64,000 nt of DNA. It comes from Halichoerus grypus. Its lineage: Eukaryota > Chordata > Mammalia > Carnivora > Phocidae. Below the pieces are notes generated by a model that was not told the origin of the DNA, did not search any database, and saw nothing but the letters and a program-made list of their open reading frames with translations. A program made the position numbers and the translations under genes. The stretch's first letter is position 1. The number at the start of each line of letters is the position of its first letter. Below, one piece after another: positions 1 through 12,559 of this stretch. The stretch lies in the NCBI RefSeq assembly GCF_964656455.1, contig NC_135717.1:2046001-2110000 (forward strand), read 5' to 3'.

Positions 1-322
1 CACGCCGGCAGGCAGAGGCGGCCCACAGCAGCTCGGGCGCCTGCTGCAGTGAGGGTGGCGGGACGGCATGAGCGAGCGCGCACGCCTGGCTGTGTGTGTG
101 CGACCCGGGCGTGCGCTGTGCACGTGTGTGAATGGAGGCAGGTGTGCGGGCACGCGGGCGGGCGTGTGCAGGGGTGGGGGCCGACATGCTGCGGTGCATC
201 ACCGGTCTGAGCGCTCAGTAGGAGCCGGGCGTCGCGCTGCACGCGGGCGGGAACGCGACAGATGTGGCCGCAGCGCCCCGCCCGTAGCACGCCATTCCGG
301 GCCGAGGACAGCTGCTGAGCAG
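1..322 (+). promoter_or_regulatory. CpG-dense segment, possible AMZ1 first exon and promoter
   Basis: The first 320 bases are very rich in CG dinucleotides and GC boxes (ccgccc type) and end in a consensus donor, gagCAG|GTAGGC, at 322/323. A CpG-island promoter with a noncoding first exon spliced to 14243 would fit AMZ1 gene structure. There is no direct transcript evidence, and the left part may continue outside the window. Confidence 0.35.
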
Positions 323-3300
323 GTAGGCACGTGTCAGGAGGGCTTCTGGGAAGAAGTCGCCGTCGGGCTCAGTGTGGAGTGGGTGTCGTCCCAGCCAAGC
401 GGGGACGGGGGCTCCGGGGGGAAGGCCCTGCCCGGCAAAGGCCTGGAGGTGGGCTGGGTGGGGAGGGCAGCAAGGAGTGGTGGCCGGAGCGCCTGGGGCC
501 CTGCACGCGTGGCAAACCGGGTGGGGTTGGGGGATGCCTTCTGGGCAGAGGGACCCCGGAGGGTGAAAGAGGGTAGTGTCTGGGACGCACAGAGCCGGGG
601 TAAGTGTGGGCCATGGCGGGCCGAGTGGCCACCTCAGGGGCTCCAGGGGAAGGCTGGGCTTTGAGAACAAGGGGAGTCCTTGAGAGGCCTCGTGGGGCGC
701 AGGGCTTCATCCAGCTGTGGGTGTGCGGCTTGGAGGGGGCCCCGGGGAGACCTGAGCCGTCATACAGGTGAGGCTGGGCAGCCTGGCCAGGGCCGGGGGC
801 CGGCCGGAGATGGTCTGGAGGTTCACGAGAGGCTCCCTGGTCACGGTGGCGGTGAGGAGCGTCTACTGGGATGGGAAGCGCTGGGGGAAGTGGGCGCGGG
901 GGGAAGGCTTGGGTGCGCACCTGAAGGTGAAGTGCGTGTGGCCCCCAGGGCTGCCCCAGGAACGCCCAGAACATGCTCGGAGCTCAGGACTCAGACAGGC
1001 CGGACCCCACCGCTGCCCGGGGCCCCAGCTCCGGCCCCTCCAGGCGGGGCGGGGTGTGCGGCACCCGGAAGAACGCAGCCCCGGGTGGGACTTGCTGGCA
1101 CTCAGGGAGCACGCCCGTGTCCTTGGCACCCCCCCCCCCCAGCCACTGTAGCTCTGGGGCCGGGCTGCAGGTGTGGATGCAGCGGGAGCTCACGGCCTCG
1201 CCGGCCTCGCCGGGAACGAGGGCCCTGCAGCAGGACGGCCTCCTTCCGCGGCCTCCCTGCCCTGGCTGGTGGGAGATGCAGCCTGGGTGTCTCAGGAAGG
1301 CCCCGTGACACCGGCCCCCCGCACCCCTGCAGCCTGGTTGTGTCGGGCTGATTCTGGCCCCGCTTGGGACCCCTCCCCCTCCCTGACTGAGCCCCTCCTC
1401 CTGGGCTTGCTTAGAGAAGCTTCTGGACCGTGGGGTCCAAGGACTCAGACCGGCCACAAAGCTGGCTCCCTCCCCCCAGGTAGGGCTCAGTGTGGCCAGA
1501 CCTCCTCACGGGCCTGCCCAGAGCCGCCCACCCGCCTGGGGTCTGCTCCCCCTGGACTTCGGGCCTCCCCAGGCCTCCCCTTCAGGGCGGGGGTGGGGGG
1601 CAGGCACACCTGCCAAGTAGGCTGGAGGACATCCCAAATCCTGACCGCGTGGCCTCACGTGGGCCCCCTGGCAAGTCACCAGACCCTAAACTTCCGAGGC
1701 ACCGTGTCCAGCAGAGATGTGCGGAGCTGAGCGGCGTGTGCCCAGGCTGCCTCGGGGTCAGACGCCTTCCGGAGCATGGAGCATGGCCCATGTTCCTGCC
1801 CCATCAGCGCTGACGGCCCCCCAAGCTGCGCGAGGCTGCTGATTCTGGTTGGGGAAACGGGGCTGGCGGGGGAAGCGGCCCATCTGTCTGGAGCACCCCC
1901 CCCCGCCCCCACTGTCATGCTGGGCACGGGGCAGGCTCTGTCCTGGGAGCGCCTGCCCTGCTCCGGGCCCCGAGGGTGGAGCTGTTGCGGCTGCTGGGGC
2001 CCAGACCAGGGGCTGTGTGGTCCCTGGAGCCCAGGGGGCCACCTCCATAGTCCAGGTGACCCTGACGGGGACCGATGTCGCCAGGGCATGGGGGCTGCCT
2101 TCCCCGGAGAGGGCGTGTGTTCCAGCCGCGTGCCCACCGGGTTTCTCTGTGTCTCTGAGAAGAGCGGGGACTCTCTCCAGTCCCCTGACCTCCCCAAACC
2201 AGGAGAGGCAAGAGGATGCGCCAGAGGGAGACAGACTCGGGTGGAGGGGACATTGATCAGAGCAGTCCCCCTGGGCCCCCACTCCCCCTGCAGGCTTGGC
2301 CGAGCCCGTGGGGAGCGGTCCTCAGTGTGTGGCCCCAGCCAGCCTGGCTGCTCTCTGGGGGGCACAAGGGCTTTCTGAGCCTGCATCGGAGGGGATGCTA
2401 ATCTGGAGCTCGGAGGGTGGCCCCCCGGGCTGGGCCCTTCTGGCAGCCCCAGCCTTGCTCGGCCCCTCACGCCCACCTGTCCCACCTCCAACCCCAGGGG
2501 CTTCTGTCCCGTCCACCCCCCCATGCCTGAGAGGGCCCTCAGGCAGCCCCGAGCTGGAGGTGAGGGGCTGCGGCTCCGGGGGCTGGGAGTCCCTGGGCGC
2601 CCAGTGTGGGCTGGTACAGGGTGGGTGTTCAGGCGGGCGGTTCCAGGCTGGCAGGTTGGCGGGGGGGGGACGATAGCTTCACTTTGCATTTCTCCAGCGA
2701 ACTCAGCTCAGCTCCAGGAGCTGGGATGGGAGGCCTGGGGAAGCTGAGGCACGTGCAGGGAGGCCCTGAATCCATGTCCCGGCCCTCTTCGAGCTGACCC
2801 CAAATCCCATAGGCCAGCGCGAGACCCTCCCACGGCCAGGGCCTGATGTTCAGACCTGAGCATCACCCGCCTCCCCGGCACTGCTCCCAGGTGACCTAGT
2901 GAGAGACATGGACGCCCCTGCTGGGCCATCGGTCCCTTGCCTTTGTTCCAGGGCCCTTGACCACCCCCCGCCCCCCGTGTAGTCCTGCTGCCCTTCTTGA
3001 GCCCTTCACCCCCCCAAGGATGGTCCTTTCCCCCGAGGCCCCGCCCACTCCGACCTGTAGTCCCTCCGGCTGGCGGGAACCCCTCTCTGCCCCAGAGCCC
3101 AGCGCCTCTCGTCCCCCTCACGTGGCACAAGCTCTGCAGATCCGTCCTCGGCGCCTCCATCCTCCGTCTCCGCGGCACTCTGTCCGCCTTCGCCGTGCCT
3201 GGTGCCCTGGGACAGAGCATGCGCCGCACGGCAGCTTGTCTGAGCATTTGCTCAGAGGCTCTCGGGGAGGGTCCTTCCCGCCGCCTTCAGCTCCTGCTGG

Positions 3301-3879
3301 CCCCGGCGTGCCGCGCTTGTGGTCAGACCCTCCACCTCAGCCTCCGGGGCCGCCTAGCCTTCTCCCCATGTCTTCTATGCTCTGTCACTGAGACAGACCA
3401 CCTGCCCCTCTGATCCAGGGTGATCTCATCTTGAAATTCTTACCTTAATTCCTCCTACAAAGACCCTTATTCCCAGTGAGATCCCACTCTGAGGCCACAG
3501 GTCGGTCTCTATCCAACCCCCTCCCAGGAAGCAGGTGCAGTGAGGTGAGGGAGCTTCCCCAGACCCCACATCTGCCCAGGCCAAAGGATGGCAGGGAGCA
3601 TGGAGGTGGGAACGGTACCCTTTTGACCATGTGGCTGAAAAGACAGGGGACCCCCACGTCACTGCCCGTTTCTAGAATTGGCTCTAACGAGGTGACTTCA
3701 CAGGCAAGGTCTGGGGTCTGAGGCCAATGTGCCCTGGGGGGCAGCGCGGAGGCGGCCGGTGGGGAGGCGGGTGTCCATGGAGCAGCTCTCGGGTTCCCGG
3801 GTCTCTGACCCCCCACAGGGAGAAACCGGACATCCTCTCTGCGCCGCACGTCCAACGTGTCGCCCCCTGAGCCAGACTC

Positions 3880-4290
3880 TGTGCGGATTTATCCCAAGGG
3901 GGAGAGAATCGGATATGCGTGCTGCAGAGATGTGTGGAAATGAGATTAGAACAGATTATACACACGTAAAATAGTGAGGAAACTGGGGAAAAAAAACACA
4001 GAACATCCCGAACCAGGTGAATCATCCACGAAACACAACGCACACAAGGTGGGGATGCCCGTTGCTGGTTGTCGTCAGGGAAGGCGTTTCGCGTGCAGCC
4101 ACCCGCGGGACAGGACGTGTCGTGTAAACCCCTGAAAAGTAGATTTAGACACGGAGAGAAAAATCATCTGCAGGACGTCAGGCAGAAAGTTGAGAGATGA
4201 CCTCTCAACGGTCTTCTTTGTTTTCCTTCATTTTTCAGAATTTTCCAAATCTGCTACAATGGACGTTTGTTGTCACATCATTTCTTATGG
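3880..4290 (+). mobile_element. probable decayed LINE 3' remnant
   Basis: The text around ttttcagaattttccaaatctg and an AT-rich composition unlike the neighbouring GC-rich sequence suggest an old LINE tail. Confidence 0.35.
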
Positions 4291-6703
4291 TTTAAGCAAC
4301 AAACTCCCATGATGACCAATCCCTCAGCCATCCGTGGGGGTACTTGTCTCTCCAGACGGGTGGGCGGCCGGGCCGGGAGGGCCTGGGAGGCCGGCGGTCC
4401 CCAGCAGGGCGACACTGGGCTCAAAGGGAGCCCTTACCATAGAGGTTTCTGGAAGGAAAAGGGCCGCTTGGGGGAGAAATTGGAGCCGGAGCGGTAAGGC
4501 CAGCCTTCAGACGGGGGCTCCTCTCTGCACACGGGGCCCGCTCCCCGCTCGGGGTTGCGGCGTGGGGGCCCTGGGCGGAGCGGGGTGCCGCTCTCACGGC
4601 CGCTGGCTGTGGGAGCCCATCGGCAGCCGGGATGCCCTGGACCCGGGAGAGAAGGTGGCCCTCGCTCGGGGCGTGTGCCTTGAGAATGGAGCCTGTCCCT
4701 CCCTCCCCCCGGCTGGCTCCCCCTGACACCAGCCCCAGCTAGGACCCCTGGGGAGGGGACAGACGGACCTCATGGGAACTGGTGGGGGCCAGCCGGGCAG
4801 ACCGCCGGGGAGGAGCACCTCGCCTCCCAGAAGTGTGTGGGGAAGCTTGTCCCCCAGCTACAGGGGGCCAGGAGGCAGGAGGTTCTTCCCGGCCACTCAG
4901 CTGACCTCTGGGAGCCTGGGGTGCCTGCCCCGCCCCACCTCACCTGTTCCCTGTGCTTTCGGGGTCCCAAGCCAGAGCCCAGCGCCGTCGGGACTCAGAA
5001 GAGCGGCCGCTTGAATTGGTGGGTGTGTCTGGGCCCCCCCCACATGGGAGGACGGGCTGCACTGCCCAGTGTACCCTGTGGGACCGCTCCCGTGCTTTCC
5101 TGGGGGACAGCACGCACGGGGCCGCACGACCAGACTCCGGTCCGGGATGTCCGTGTGCGGTCAGGAGGGACACTGATAACCTGGGGCTGTGGGGCTGGGG
5201 CAGGGCTTCCCCGGGAGGAGGAGCAGCAGGGAGGGAGCCCCGGGCTTCCAGGTCTCTCTTGGTTTGGGGAGCTCAAGGGGCACCACATTCACAGCCGAGA
5301 GAGGAGCGGGGTCCTGGGGGCCGTCTGGGGGCCCAGGCGTCCCCTGAAGCCAGAAGGGAACCTCACCGTGTGGGGATGTCGTGCCAGGCCTGTCCCCGGG
5401 GTCCCTCCCCAGCTGTGCAGAGGCCTCCGCCACACCTCCAGTGTCCAGGCTGGGACGGGCTCTGAGTGCCGAGGGCAGAGCTGCTTCCGTAAGCGCCAGG
5501 AAAGCAGTGCTCCCTCGTCGTTAATGGGATGCCAGCATCTGGTGTGGGTTCTCGGCACGGTTGATGGGACCGTCGCCAGGGGGTGAGGGCACCTCCTGCC
5601 CCCACAGCCCAGACTCCAGCCTCGGCCCCTCCCCCAACATTCTCCCAGACCCCATTCTAGAACATTCTCCGTCTGCACTCCTGAGCTCCTACAGTCGCTC
5701 ATTCCTCCCGTCACACCACATACCCTGAAAGAACTGTAGGGGCCCCCGTTTGCCCGCCTGCCAGTTACCCTCAACCCTTACCACCACTCGATAGGACAGC
5801 TTCGTCCAGGGGAGGCCCCAGAAACCTGAGAGCCCAGCGTGGAGGCCTCCTCCCAGTCCTCCCTCCTGGATGCCCTCCTGGATGCCCGCCTGGATGCCTC
5901 TCTCTGGGCCACCGCAGCGCCACCCCGCCCCCACCACAGTGCTCATCCCTGGTCTGTCCTGCACACGTGGCCATGAAGGGGTGCAGGGTGAGGGTGTCGG
6001 GAGAGGTGCGTGTCCACAGCACGCCGGCTTGTGGTCCAAACCCAGCGTCCCTCCCACCTCCCCTCACCGTGGCCAAGGCGTCCTAAACGGGCCTCAGACT
6101 TCGTACCCCCAGAACTCTGATTTTCTCCCGTTAGAAGTTCTCATTGTGAGATCTGGCACATTTGCGAAGGAATAACGAACCCCATCTTCCTAATCTGAGC
6201 GTGGAGCACGGCCCTGTGGACAAGCACGGGGAAGCTCCCAGGACTCCAGGCCAGGGTGGGGTGCTCCTTCCTGCTCAGAGGAGTGCTGACGGGTGGGTGC
6301 TGGGGGCCAGGCCGGAGCCCGGGAGGGGACAGGGTGGCTCGTGGCCAGAGTAGGGCCCAGTTCCCGAGGAGGTGGGCTGCCTTGGGAGCTTCTGCTGCAT
6401 ACACCCACCCATTCTGGGGATACCTTAGGGCTCCCCAGCCCGATGCTTCCGGGACAGGTGGCCTGAGGGCCGCTGAGGGTCAGCCAGGTGACGTGGCCCC
6501 AAACCATGGGCTGCGTCCATGCCATCGGCATCCCAGGCTCGGGGGCGCCGAAGGGCCCGGACAGCTGGACCGAGTCTTCACTCCCTCCCAGTCCGGCTCA
6601 GAGGTGGTGCCGACAGAGGTTGGAGGGAATAGGTGACCTCAGTTGGACACGAACGGAAGAGCTAGAGTCGGTTATGCTTTTATTTGACCGTATAAAGTGT
6701 TTC

Positions 6704-6880
6704 TCCATCCAGCAAATACCGACCACCTGCTATGTCCCAGGCACTGATGCAGATTTCAGGGACAGACCGCTCGTGTCCCTGCATGATTTAGGACACAGAG
6801 AGAGGGAGGGAGGGATGGTGAGCAGGGAAACCGGGTTCAGTCTCACACAGTCGTACGAACTACAAACTGGACCAGGGTGA
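6704..6880 (+). mobile_element. ancient MIR/L2-type repeat remnant
   Basis: The text ccagcaaataccgaccacctg and ctatgtcccaggcactgatg is the start of a familiar old repeat; the rest is decayed. Confidence 0.45.
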
Positions 6881-7104
6881 GCAGGGAGCGCGGGAGGGGT
6901 CTGTGCACTGTGCATGGTCAGGGAGGCTCTGCAGGGCTGCATGAGCCAGAGAGCAGGCGCGAAGGCCACGTGGGGAAGAATGTTCCAGATGAGAACACAG
7001 AGACCCAGGAGGAAGACCACAGTGACCACGCCGATGACGTCTGGAGCTGCGTGAGGTCAGGACGAGGACTGGGGTTTGGGACGAGACGATGTGATGCACC
7101 TTTG

Positions 7105-7240
7105 GAACCACACGGACCTCGGTTTCCGTCTCCGTGACCACTTACGGGACCACTTACTCCCTGAGCCTCCGTTTCCCCATCTGTAAAATGGGATGGCAGT
7201 GCTTCCTGCCCCGCTGGGTTGGCGTAAGCATCACCCAGGC
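7105..7240 (+). mobile_element. MIR, plus
   Basis: The MIR core is recognisable (cactccctgagcc-type, ctccgtttccccatctgtaaaatggga). Confidence 0.7.
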
Positions 7241-7924
7241 TGACGGCATCATCCAGCCCCTGGCCCAGCGCCTGGAGGACCCATGCCCCCGAGGGACATT
7301 CGGCGCGTCCTGTGCTGCTGCAGGGCGCACGCAGAGTTTCAAGGGACCGTCACAGAGGCCCCATCTGGCCAGCGCTCTGCAGGCCACAGAGCTGAGGGGC
7401 GGCCCCCACGCCCTGCCCTGTGGACCAGGACCTTTGGCGTCCCTGTCTTGCAGGTAAGGGAAGAGCTCAGATGGGAAAGGACTTTTCCTGGCCCGGTAGC
7501 CCGAGGAGCGAGTCCTCGGCAGCCCGGCGGGGCGGACGCTGCTCTAGAGACACTCAGTGAAGCTCGGGCAAGCGCCCATCCAGGGACAGAAGGGACCTCT
7601 CCTCCATCTGCGTCAAGACCTGCCCAGCCCCATGCGAGTGGCCCGTGGCCTCCCGGGAACCGCACGCCGAAACCCAGTTCCCGAGGGGCAGACGTGGCCC
7701 GTGGGAGTGGCGGGATCACGGCGCTGAGGATGACCCTCTCCCGGGGACACGCGGGGCTGGAGACCAGGCAGCCCTCCCTTCCATCTCCAAGGACGAAGGG
7801 CACCTGGGCTGCAGGCGCAGGCCGGTCTCTAGGGAATCATGGTGCTCACGCTCCCAATGTGAGCGCGTGGTGTGCGCTCTCCACGCAGCGCCCCGGGGTG
7901 CAGCGAGCGGGGCTCCGCCACCCG

Positions 7925-8055
7925 GACCGGTCACTTTCCCTGCCTGCTCTCCGGTTTTTCGTCCATGTAATGGGGACAAAAGAGCTCAGGCTCATTGAGA
8001 GGCTGAAATGAGGGAATACGTGCAGAGCACTCAGTGTCCGGTACAGAAAAAAATC
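7925..8055 (+). mobile_element. MIR, plus
   Basis: The text cactttccctgcctgctctc, ccatgtaatggggacaa and ggctgaaatgagggaatacg, then gcagagcactcagtgtccgg, follows the MIR consensus order. Confidence 0.7.
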
Positions 8056-8191
8056 CTGGAAATCATTCCATTCTTACAGGCGACCGCCAAATGAAGGGGG
8101 GTCCCAGGGGGCGCGATGACAGAACTGGGTGTGTGTCATATGCTGGAGTGGTACCCCCACATTACTGGGGTACCTGATGCCTGAGTGTATG

Positions 8192-8987
8192 CTTACCTGC
8201 TTCACCTGGGGCCTTCCCTGGATAATGCGGGCTTACCTGCCTCACCTGGGGCCTTCCCTGGATAATGCGGGCTTACCTGCCTCACCTGGGGCCTTCCCTG
8301 GATAATGCGGGTTTACCTGCCTCACCTGGGGCCTTCCCTGGATAATGCGGTTTACCTGCCTCACCTGGGGCCTTCCCTGGATAATGCGGGTTTACCTGCC
8401 TCACCTGGGGCCTTCCCTGGATAATGCGGGTTTACCTGCCTCACCGGGGGCCTTCCCTGGACCAGGCGGGCTTACCTGCCTCACCTGGGGCCTTCCCTGG
8501 ACCAGGCGGGCTTACCTGCCTCACCTGGGGCCTTCCCTGGATAATGCAGGCTTACCTGCCTCACCTGGGGCCTTCCCTGGATAATGCGGGTTTACCTGCC
8601 TCACCTGGGGCCTTCCTGGATAATGCGGGTTTACCTGCCTCACCTGGGGCCTTCCCTGGATAATAAGGGTTTACCTGCCTCACCTGGGGCCTTCCCTGGA
8701 CCAGGCGGGCTTACCTGCCTCACCTGGGGCCTTCCCTGGATAATGCAGGTTTACCTGCCTCACCTGGGGCCTTCCCTGGACCAGGCGGGCTTACCTGCCT
8801 CACCTGGGGCCTTCCCTGGATAATGCGGTTTACCTGCCTCACCTGGGGCCTTCCCTGGATAATGCGGGTTTACCTGCCTCACCGGGGGCTTTCCCTGGAT
8901 AATGCGGTTTACCTGCCTCACCGGGGGCTTTCCCTGGATAATGCGGGTTTACCTGCCTCACCGGGGGCTTTCCCTGGGTCTTGCCGG
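8192..8987. repeat. 40-bp minisatellite, 20 units
   Basis: There are twenty head-to-tail copies of a 39-40-bp unit built from TTACCTGCCTCACCTGGGG, CCTTCCCTGG and a variable end (ATAATGCGGG, ACCAGGCGGG, ATAATGCAGG or ATAATAAGGG). Five units are 39 bp. The last three carry a CCGGGGGCTTT variant, so the array is most diverged at its right edge, and a partial unit follows to about 8995. Each unit on the minus strand contains two splice-donor-like motifs. The open frames across it are artefacts of the repeat. Confidence 0.97.
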
Positions 8988-8995
8988 CTTACCTC

Positions 8996-11900
8996 TCAAC
9001 TGTTGGGCTTTAGGAGCTCAGCCCCTCCCCCACCCTCTCCCAGGTGTTTCTGGGAGTGGCACGGTGTCCCGGGCGTGCTCTGCAAGAACTCAGCAGAGGT
9101 CAGTAGCCGTGCCTGGGGCCCGGAGCTCCTCCAGCCTTCTGCCCACTGGTGGCCGGAGCCGTGGGTCAGACAGCAGCAGGGAGCAGCCTCCGCTCCCGCT
9201 TGGTGGCCCCATCACACTTTCCACCCCGTCCCACCTTGGTGGGTCCCTGCCCCGGTGCTGACGTCATGCTGGGACCTCCTCGATTTTCGTGGCCCATGAC
9301 AAGTGCCCTCGCTGCCCTCGGCCGCGCGGCTCGTGCCGGTTCCCGAGGGCGTGGGGCTGTGAGGTAGGGATGCGGCACGAAGGTCACGGGCAGCACGCGG
9401 GGGGTGGGGCGGGAGGAGTTGGGGGCGCGGCGGGGAGGCTGGGGGCGCGGGGACCCAGAGGAACCAGGAGGGGACTGCCACTCGGGGTGGCCGCGCAGGT
9501 GGCACTGGACCCAGGGCGCAGCGTCCTGGCCGGAATATCCTGGTGGCGCTGCAGCGTGGGTCCGGTCGTGCAAGCCCTGAGGACGCCCTGGCGGCAGTCG
9601 TACCCCCCCCATCCCGCTTGGCCGGCGGGGAAACGGAGCCCCTCCCCGTCCCCCGGGGCAGGAGGTGGGGAGTGCCGGGACAGCGCGCCAGGATGGTTTG
9701 GTGCAGGGCTGCGCTCCGTGCTCTGCGCCCGGGCCGGACTTGCCAGCCAGCCCGGCAGAGGGGACGCCCTGACGTGCAGGGGGTCTGGGGAGGAACGGGG
9801 CCATCTGCGCCCCAGGACAGGGCGGCCCTGGGGGAGTAGCAGAGCTCAGGGCGAGGGTGGAAAGTGGACATGGAGCCCCCCACCGTGGGGTGGGATGTAC
9901 CCCGAGAACCTCACCCCACGCAGGGCTCCTCCCCTGCCCGCTCATCAGGAGGGGCCTCAGGGACCCCCGTGCTGCTGGACAGGGAGGCTCAGCTGGCTGT
10001 TACACCCCCCAGGAAAACAAGGCAGCAGGAGAGACGCGGGGTGTGGGGTTACTTAGAGATGCTGAAGCTAAACGTGCTGCCGGCATCCGACATCCGGACA
10101 GGGAGGGTCACAGGGAAGGGAAGGTGCCTGGACTCCAAGCTAGGGCTCGGAGCTCGCCGGTGAAGGTAGCTGCGACAGGAGACCCCGGTCTGACACACGG
10201 ACCTTCGCCCCTGTGGTCTAAGCCCCGGGTGCCCCTCTGAGCAGCATGAAGCCCCAACCCATCACCGCCCCTTCTGCGTGGGGCTGCTCCAGACGCCCCG
10301 AGGCTCGCCCCCAGCTCGTGAATGGCTCATTGCAGCTGCTGGGACGTTCTGCAAGGCGTATTCAGAGTAACAAAGTAGCAAGTATTCAGAGTAACAAGCG
10401 GTAAATGTCGGCAGCTGTAGCCCATGTGAGCCAAAGCTCCTGGGGGTCCCCGTGGTCTGTCCATGTGAGAGGCCCCAGGAGGGGTCACCCGCTGGTCTCC
10501 CCGTCCTCTGACGCCTGGGTCTGTGCCCGCGGCTCCTGGACGGGCACCCTCGGGGCCCTTCCCACGCCACGGGACTTGGTTCCGTGGGGACGGCTGAGAT
10601 GAGCCTGAGGTTCACTGTTGGGGTCAGAGTCACAGCTGGGACAGACGTGGCAGGGCCCTTGGACGTTCGGTACAAAGAAGGCATTCTTCATTTTGCGGGG
10701 CTGTGCCTGAGCTAGGGGCGTCCGGGGACCGTGAAGCCCAGAGCGGAGTGTGGGGGGCACGCGGGAGAGCGTGCTGCCACGCAAGCCCCTTCAGGGGTGG
10801 GAGGAGGGCCTGGACATGAGGCCCAGAGTGAGGGGCGCTGTAGCGGGAGGCAGGAGAGCCTCCTCTGAATCCTTGGAGCTGTGCATCCCTGGGCAGGTGG
10901 CTTCTCCTCTCTGGCCTCAGTCTCCTCGGCTTATGAGGTGGGTGAACACCGGCAGCTACGTTTTGGGTAGTTGCGGGTTCAGATGAGGTGGGTCAAAAAC
11001 CGAGCTTGGAGTTTACAGGCCAGAGGCCCTGTGCGGGGGTCGGGGAGTGGGCTCGGCGGGGTGGTTGTCGACTGGGGCTGGTTCAAGCTACCCGTGACAC
11101 AGCCCCTCCCGAGTGTCCAGAAGAGCCGGGCTGCCCCGAGAACTAGTTTGTGGGGTGCTCTCAATGGCGGAACGATCCTGAGCCGGCTGGGACAGCGGGG
11201 GTACGATTTAGGGGTAACAGCTGGTGGGCAAGCGTCACAGTCTGGCTGGGTGCCCCGAGGACGGGCGCTTGCGAGCGGAAGTTCTGGGGAGAGGCGAGGG
11301 CGCGGGAGCAGGGTCACGGGACCCGCGTCCACAGATAAGCTGTGAGTGCGCATGGCGTCCGGTGCTCAAGGCGGTCACCCCCCATCCCCCGCCTGGGGTG
11401 GCGTCTCCTCCCTCCTGCTTGGTCCAGCCGTGTGCCGAGCAAGGTGGGCGGGTGCTGCCAAGCCCACTGTGCCTGGGGGACACTGAGGCACAGTGGGGTT
11501 AAAGGTCAGAGGGCCGCGTTCATTCCAGAGCCCAGCTGGTGTTCAGCGCACTCCCTCATCGGGGGTCTCCTCAGCATCCTTCTGTGCCCGGCCCCCCGGG
11601 TCCTGGACGGCCAGGAGCTCACAGCCCACCCGGAAAGCTGGCCGGAGGGTCCAGCGTCCACACAGCACGGTGCCTGGAGCCCCGGGGAGGAGGTGGGCAA
11701 CACGCACACGCGGACCCCCACCCTGTGCCTCCCAGGGGGAGGCCGGAGCTCTAGGCACAGCCTTACCCGCGCCCGTCTCCCCGACCCCCTCCCGCCATGC
11801 CGGGCTCCACGCTGCCCCTGAAGCCACCCACGGGGCCTTTGCACCTGCTCCTTCACTTGGGACACTTGCCCCAGACCCTCCAGTGGCCCCTTCCAGGCTG

Positions 11901-12559
11901 CTCGGACCTGGTCTTCTCAGTGGGCCCCCACCAGCTCTGCCTGTTTTCCCCGGGCCATTTCTCCCCTTCCCACACCCCCTACACGGTGTTCACTTTTACT
12001 GCCTTGTACTGTGTGTGTTATGTCGCTAAAATTTAAGCTCCCGAAGTCCAGGGACCCACGCCTGTTTGATCCAGGGGAGTTGGCCAAGCTCCATGGACGG
12101 GCAGGTGCTCACGGACTGTCCACCGAGCCAAGGAAGGAGGGAAGGCGCCCCTGTGTGCCCTGTGCTGGGCCCTCCCCGGCCGCCTCCGGAACGGCAGATC
12201 TCCCTCGGGTCCTTCTGGCCCCGTGGAGAGCCTGCCCGCAAGGGCCCTTCAGCAGGCCGTGTGATTCGGTCCGTGTGTTCGTGCATCTGATGTTTTCTTC
12301 CTGCAGCCAGGTGTCTATACCCTGTTGCAAATCGCCAGTGTTGTGCTGGAGTCTGGCGGGGAAGGCGGGGGCACCCGCCGCTCCAGGTGACGGGACCCCG
12401 TGCAGGTGCGTTCCCGTCCCTCCTCTGACTCTTCCCAGCTGGGTGGCTCTGGGGACAGTTTTAACCTTGTTGCACCCTCTTAGAAATGTGGGTAGCAACT
12501 GTCCCACCTCCCTGAGGGCTCAAGCCGAGAAGCCCCACCCAGGATTTAGCGGCCAGTTG
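8996..12559. other. GC-rich noncoding stretch
   Basis: No exon is recognised on either strand. It includes a CpG-rich block at about 9290-9560 and degraded MIR-type pieces near 10.86-10.97 and 11.44-11.51 kb. The remainder has no structure I can name. Confidence 0.55.
10860..10965 (+). mobile_element. MIR fragment, plus
   Basis: The text gggcaggtggcttctcctctc and ctggcctcagtctcctcgg matches the MIR core, with the downstream part lost. Confidence 0.55.

Larger units (their letters stand above)
323..8191. other. GC-rich noncoding stretch upstream of AMZ1 coding exons
   Basis: I see no conserved coding exon. Long overlapping open frames on both strands reflect high GC, not genes. Contents are poly-C at about 1130-1140, degraded LINE-like sequence around 3.9-4.3 kb, a 12-bp triplication at about 5866-5903, and MIR-type repeats near 6.7, 7.1 and 7.9 kb. 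It is most simply AMZ1 5' intron or flank. Confidence 0.6.

Noticed and set aside
1676..2689. 337-codon minus-strand open frame
   Set aside because: Very GC-rich sequence gives long frames on both strands here. The peptide is Pro/Gly/Arg-rich with no recognisable motif.
5863..5903. 12-bp repeat ctggatgccctc three times
   Set aside because: Real but very short. No function suggested.
8192..8987. CRISPR array
   Set aside because: Units are contiguous 40-bp tandem repeats without unique spacers, and the genome is mammalian.
8345..9299. Several 79-158-codon plus-strand frames with repeated LPASPGAFPG-like peptide
   Set aside because: The frames arise from the 40-bp minisatellite. The unit length is not a multiple of three, the frame shifts with each 39-bp unit, and there is no homology.
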